From Bordetella sp. FB-8 (GTDB taxonomy: Bacteria; Pseudomonadota; Gammaproteobacteria; Burkholderiales; Burkholderiaceae_B), in the NCBI RefSeq assembly GCF_000382185.1, contig NZ_KB907784.1, forward strand, positions 1,575,633 through 1,639,632: a DNA stretch of 64,000 bases, written 5' to 3'. Numbering within the stretch: position 1 is the stretch's first letter; each line of letters begins with the position of its first letter. The position numbers were made by a program, and so were the translations under genes. Below, piece after piece: positions 60,579 to 64,000 of the stretch. The notes below the pieces were generated by a model, which made no database searches, had not been told where the DNA came from, and saw only the letters and a program-made list of their open reading frames with translations.

Positions 60579-61496
60579 ATGATCAACAAGCAGGTTCTGC
60601 AAGGCACGGCCTTGCGCTATTTCCTGGAGGTCGCCCGCACCGGCTCGATCACCGAAGCGGCCGGCCGGCTCGACGTGGCGCCCTCGGCAGTAAGCCGCCA
60701 GATCGCCCGGCTCGAGCGCGAGCTCGATGTTCTGGTGTTCGAGCGGCGAGCCCGGGGCATGTCTCTCAATGCCGCGGGAGAACTGCTGGCGGCCTACGCC
60801 AAGCGTGTGCAGCAGGACATCGACCGCGTGGCCGGCGACATCCTGGCCCTGCGCGGCCTGCGGCAGGGCCGGGTGCGGCTGGCCAGTACCGAAGGTTATG
60901 CCTTTGATTTCCTGCCCTCGGCCATCGCGTCATTCCGGCGTACCTATGGCGGCATCCACTTTTCGCTGGAAGCCTACTCGTCAAAGGAGATTTCGAATTG
61001 CGTGCGCAAAGGCGACGCGGATATCGGCGTCACGCTGACCATGACTTCCGAGCGCGACATCCGCGTCGAGCTGCGCCGTCCGGCGCCGGTGCTGGCCATT
61101 ATGGCGTCCGATCATCCCCTGGCGGGCTTGCGCCGCCTGTCGATCAGCCAGCTCGTGTCCTATCCGCTGGCGCTGCCCGGGCAGGACTCGACAGTCAGGC
61201 AGCTGTTCGACATCAGCTGCAGCCGCCAGCAGCTGCGCTGCGAGCCGGTGTTCGTCAGCCGCCATCTCGATGCGCTGATCAATTTCGCGATCGAGGGTGG
61301 CGGTGTGATGCTGTGCGGCGAACTGGCGGTCCGCAGTCATCTGCGCCGGGGCGGGGTTGCGGCCGTACCTCTGCGCGATCGCGAAATGAACGAACGTCAG
61401 TTCGAGGTGCAGACCCTGGCCGGCCGGGTCCTGCCCAATGCCTGCCAGGCCTTTCTCGAACACATCCGCCGGGCGGTGCAGGAGTCGGGGGTGTGA
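60579..61496 (+). CDS. LysR-family transcriptional regulator
   Basis: Regulator of 305 aa. The helix-turn-helix is FLEVARTGSITEAAGRLDVAPSAVSRQI and the linker helix is RLERELDVLVFERRARGMSLN. The ATG at 60579 is favoured over the longer frame, which starts within the inverted repeat. It is divergent from the Bug/amidase pair and is likely its regulator. Its 3' end lies 9 bases from the convergent gph stop. Confidence 0.9.
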   Translation: MINKQVLQGTALRYFLEVARTGSITEAAGRLDVAPSAVSRQIARLERELDVLVFERRARGMSLNAAGELLAAYAKRVQQDIDRVAGDILALRGLRQGRVRLASTEGYAFDFLPSAIASFRRTYGGIHFSLEAYSSKEISNCVRKGDADIGVTLTMTSERDIRVELRRPAPVLAIMASDHPLAGLRRLSISQLVSYPLALPGQDSTVRQLFDISCSRQQLRCEPVFVSRHLDALINFAIEGGGVMLCGELAVRSHLRRGGVAAVPLRDREMNERQFEVQTLAGRVLPNACQAFLEHIRRAVQESGV

Positions 61497-61505
61497 GGCG
61501 AGCGG

Positions 61506-62219
61506 CTATCGGGCCGCGGCGTTCCATTGGGCGATGACCTGGGCCGCGTCGGTGAGCCGCGGCACGATGCCGTCCACGTCCAGCAGGTAGACGTCCTGCC
61601 CTTCGTTGTAGCCGTAAGGCACGGCCAGCACGCGGGTGCCGGCCGCCCGGCCGGCCTGGGCGTCGTTCAGGGAGTCGCCGATGGTGACGGCCTGCGCGGG
61701 CGCCACGCCCAGGCGTTCGCAGGCATGCAGAACCTGATCCGGATCCGGCTTGCGGCGCGCGCAGGTGTCGCCGCATACGATCACGGAGAAAAAACCGGCA
61801 AGTCCGGTGCGCGTCAGCAGCGGGCCGGTGAATTCCGTGGGCTTGTTGGTGACCACGGCCAGCTTCAGACCCTGGTCTTGCATGGCCCGCAGGCCTTCGA
61901 TTACGCCGTCGTACACCGCAGCCATATCGCCATTGATCAGGCCGTAGTGACGGCGAAACGACGCGAGGCCCTGGGCAAAGAGGCCTGCATCGGGCTCGCC
62001 GCCCGACAATCCCTTGCCGCCAAGCGAACCGGCCAGCGTGCGGCGCACCAAGTTGTCGATGCCCTTGCCCACGAAAGTGGTCAGCACTTCCAGGCCCAGG
62101 GGCGGCATGCCCAGTTCGAGGCGCATGGCGTTGGCGGCGGAGGCCAGGTCGGGAATGGAATCGACCAGCGTGCCGTCCAGGTCCAGCAGCACGACGAGGA
62201 TGGGGGTTCGGGAAGTCAT
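61506..62219 (-). CDS. gph: phosphoglycolate phosphatase
   Basis: HAD-superfamily phosphatase of 237 aa. Motif I is LLDLDGTLVDSIPDL, motif II is LAVVTNKP, and the later motifs are CARRKPDPDQVL and TIGDSLNDAQAGRAAG. It would hydrolyse 2-phosphoglycolate from DNA repair or metabolism. The start ATG 62219 lies 2 bases after the GST stop. In many relatives gph lies directly after rpe and before trpE; here a GST and an amidase module intervene. Confidence 0.93.
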   Translation of the reverse strand: MTSRTPILVVLLDLDGTLVDSIPDLASAANAMRLELGMPPLGLEVLTTFVGKGIDNLVRRTLAGSLGGKGLSGGEPDAGLFAQGLASFRRHYGLINGDMAAVYDGVIEGLRAMQDQGLKLAVVTNKPTEFTGPLLTRTGLAGFFSVIVCGDTCARRKPDPDQVLHACERLGVAPAQAVTIGDSLNDAQAGRAAGTRVLAVPYGYNEGQDVYLLDVDGIVPRLTDAAQVIAQWNAAAR

Positions 62220-62221
62220 GG

Positions 62222-62881
62222 TTACACCAGGGGCTGGACTAGCCCTTCGGTCCGAATCGCCCGCTGGACCGCCGGCCGTTCGAGCATGCGCTGAAGATAC
62301 GCGCCCAGCAGCGGCCATTCACGCGCGGGCTTTGCAAAGCCGCGTGTCCAGCGGCAAAGCATTAGCGCATAGGGATCCAGAACCGTATATTGCTGGCCCA
62401 GCAGCCACGGGCCCTTGCTCGAATTCAGCTGCGCTTCCAACTGGTCCAGAAGGGTCGCGACTTTCGAGGCGGCGTGGGTCTGCACTTGCTTGGCCCCCGA
62501 CGCGTTATCCGCATCGACCCATCTTTCGGGATAGAAATAGACGATCAGCGATGTTTGCAGCGTATTGGTCAGCCACATCAGCCACTTGTAGAGCTGCGCG
62601 CGCGCCGGGGTTCCCAATTCGGGAGCGAGCCGGCTTTCCGGATGCGTATCCGCCAGATGCAGGCAGATGGCGGCGGTTTCGTACAGTACCAGGTCGCCAT
62701 CGACTAGCACGGGAATCAACCCGTTCGGATTGAGCCGCAGGTATTGCGCGGATTTGTGCGCTCCCTGTGTGCGGTCGACCAGATCGAGTTCGAAGGGGCG
62801 ACCTATCTCCTCCAGCACGATGTGGGGCGCCATGCTTGCATTGCTGGGGTAATAAAAAAGTTTTTTCATTGTCGTCGCCAT
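62222..62881 (-). CDS. glutathione S-transferase family protein
   Basis: A 219-aa cytosolic GST. The N-terminal thioredoxin-like domain includes YYPSNASMAPHIVLEEIG (a serine near the catalytic position) and the cis-proline/phosphate motif NPNGLIPVLVDGDLVLYETAAICLHLAD. The helical C-terminal domain follows. Starts at 62881 or 62869 are both possible. It is wedged between rpe (6 bases) and gph (2 bases), which implies cotranscription with them. The substrate is unknown. Confidence 0.9.
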   Translation of the reverse strand: MATTMKKLFYYPSNASMAPHIVLEEIGRPFELDLVDRTQGAHKSAQYLRLNPNGLIPVLVDGDLVLYETAAICLHLADTHPESRLAPELGTPARAQLYKWLMWLTNTLQTSLIVYFYPERWVDADNASGAKQVQTHAASKVATLLDQLEAQLNSSKGPWLLGQQYTVLDPYALMLCRWTRGFAKPAREWPLLGAYLQRMLERPAVQRAIRTEGLVQPLV

Positions 62882-62887
62882 GCAGGG

Positions 62888-63589
62888 TCAAGACGCTTGG
62901 CCGATGGCGATCTGCGCGCGCAGCGCCGTGATCACGGCCCGGTAATCGGGTTTGCCGAAGATCGCCGAGCCAGCCACGAAGGTATCGGCGCCGGCCGCGC
63001 GGATTTCGGCGATATTGTCCACCTTCACGCCGCCGTCGACTTCCAGCAGTATGGGTTGCCCGCCTTCCTGCGTCCAGCGTTCGATGCGCGCGCGCGCCTG
63101 GCGCAGCTTATCGAGCGTGGACGGGATGAACGATTGGCCGCCGAAACCGGGGTTGACCGACATCAGCAGCACCACGTCGAGCTTGTCCATCACGTAGTCC
63201 ATGTAGGACAGCGACGTGGCTGGATTGAACACCAGGCCGGCCTTGCAGCCGTTGTCGCGGATGAGCGACAAGGTGCGGTCAACGTGGCGCGAAGCCTCGG
63301 GGTGAAAGGTGATGATGTCCGCGCCGGCCTTGGCGAACTGCGGCACGAGGGCATCGACCGGCTCGACCATCAGATGTACGTCGATGGGCGCCTGCACGTG
63401 CGGGCGTATGGCCGCGCACACCATGGGGCCGATGGTGAGGTTGGGCACGTAATGGTTGTCCATCACGTCGAAGTGGATCCAGTCGGCGCCGGCGTCGACG
63501 ACGTTGCGCACCTCCTCGCCCAGGCGGGCGAAATCGGCGGACAGGATGCTGGGGGCGATGCGGGCCGTGGCGGCCTGGGGGGTGGACAT
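62888..63589 (-). CDS. rpe: ribulose-phosphate 3-epimerase
   Basis: Pentose-phosphate enzyme interconverting ribulose-5-P and xylulose-5-P; 233 aa from ATG 63589. TIM-barrel motifs are [57 protein letters not shown] and [13 protein letters not shown], with the catalytic Asp pair and metal histidines in place. The in-frame ATG at 63613 would add 8 residues and leave only 46 bases before the divergent apaG start; I prefer the shorter form. Confidence 0.95.
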   Translation of the reverse strand: MSTPQAATARIAPSILSADFARLGEEVRNVVDAGADWIHFDVMDNHYVPNLTIGPMVCAAIRPHVQAPIDVHLMVEPVDALVPQFAKAGADIITFHPEASRHVDRTLSLIRDNGCKAGLVFNPATSLSYMDYVMDKLDVVLLMSVNPGFGGQSFIPSTLDKLRQARARIERWTQEGGQPILLEVDGGVKVDNIAEIRAAGADTFVAGSAIFGKPDYRAVITALRAQIAIGQAS

Positions 63590-63659
63590 GGTGTTCGGCG
63601 CTTCCGAAGGCATAATGTGCGGTATTGTATTTTCCCCGAAAGCCTTCCGGGACCGCCAT

Positions 63660-64000
63660 TTGAAACCCTATAACCTGACCGTCTCTGTTACGCCGCGATT
63701 CGTCCCTGAGGAGTCCAAGCCCGGCCAGCAGCTATACCTGTTCGCCTACACGGTGCGCATCACCAATTCCGGCGAATTTCCGGCGCAGATCATCAGCCGG
63801 CACTGGACCATCACCGACGATAACCAGCAGGTGCGCGAAGTGAGCGGCCTGGGGGTGGTGGGTCAGCAGCCGCTGCTCGCTCCCGGGGAAACCTTCGAAT
63901 ACACCAGCGGCTGTCCGCTGCCCACGCCCATGGGCACCATGAAAGGCACCTATCATTGCGTGGGCGAGAACGGCATCCCGTTCGACGTACCCATCGCGGA
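63660..64000 (+). CDS. apaG: ApaG protein (partial at right edge)
   Basis: Small fibronectin-III-like protein of about 125 aa in other bacteria, linked to Co2+ tolerance and the apa operon. About 113 codons are visible from a TTG start at 63660 (reading [20 protein letters not shown]). The diagnostic [33 protein letters not shown] and [19 protein letters not shown] segments are present. No good ribosome-binding site is seen. It is divergent from rpe. Confidence 0.92.
   Translation, partial: MKPYNLTVSVTPRFVPEESKPGQQLYLFAYTVRITNSGEFPAQIISRHWTITDDNQQVREVSGLGVVGQQPLLAPGETFEYTSGCPLPTPMGTMKGTYHCVGENGIPFDVPIA

Overview
The window is high-GC, densely coded proteobacterial DNA. It most resembles the Alcaligenaceae (Bordetella/Achromobacter type). 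The pointers are several Bug-type periplasmic binding proteins, many LysR regulators each beside a small catabolic set, a monomeric NADP isocitrate dehydrogenase, and an apaG / rpe / gph / trpE / trpGDC neighbourhood. The genus is an inference; no 16S rRNA or other species marker is present.

Layout. 0-8 kb: a peptide-type ABC importer feeding a two-subunit Rieske dioxygenase (minus strand), with a divergent FCD-type GntR regulator. 8-16 kb: icd, then small regulator/enzyme pairs (epimerase-like protein with LysR; quinone-oxidoreductase-like MDR protein plus tautomerase with LysR), a shortened Ada protein and a truncated DUF1330 remnant. 15.7-19.7 kb: an aromatic-hydroxylase operon (FAD monooxygenase, DUF2783 protein, Bug protein, MarR regulator) and a hotdog thioesterase.

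20-40 kb is a selenocysteine island. fdnG has an in-frame UGA (Sec197) followed by a textbook bacterial SECIS. It is followed by fdnH, fdnI, fdhE, selA, selB, a tRNA-Sec gene and selD, so the whole decoding and selenophosphate machinery sits close to its client enzyme. A proton-type P-type ATPase plus PPK2 pair, a GGDEF-EAL protein, and a thioredoxin-like/transglutaminase-like pair are interspersed. No fdhD is visible.

40-52.5 kb is accessory catabolism. There is an SDR, then an aldehyde dehydrogenase with a DUF779 partner. A sigma54-type promoter and an AcoR-like enhancer-binding protein lie divergently next to them. Next comes a LysR regulator divergent from a tight cluster: TRAP SBP, fused TRAP QM permease, VOC protein, RuBisCO-like protein (RLP) and DUF1537 sugar-acid kinase. 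The RLP keeps the catalytic lysines. This cluster resembles the known 3-oxo-isoapionate-4-phosphate pathways but lacks their upstream enzymes and adds a VOC protein. It is the best candidate in the window for an undescribed pathway.

52.5-64 kb holds tryptophan biosynthesis and housekeeping: trpC, trpD, trpG, an antisense GAF-GGDEF gene wedged between trpG and trpE, trpE with a tryptophan-rich leader peptide and attenuator, an amidase/Bug/LysR module, gph, a GST, rpe, and the start of apaG.
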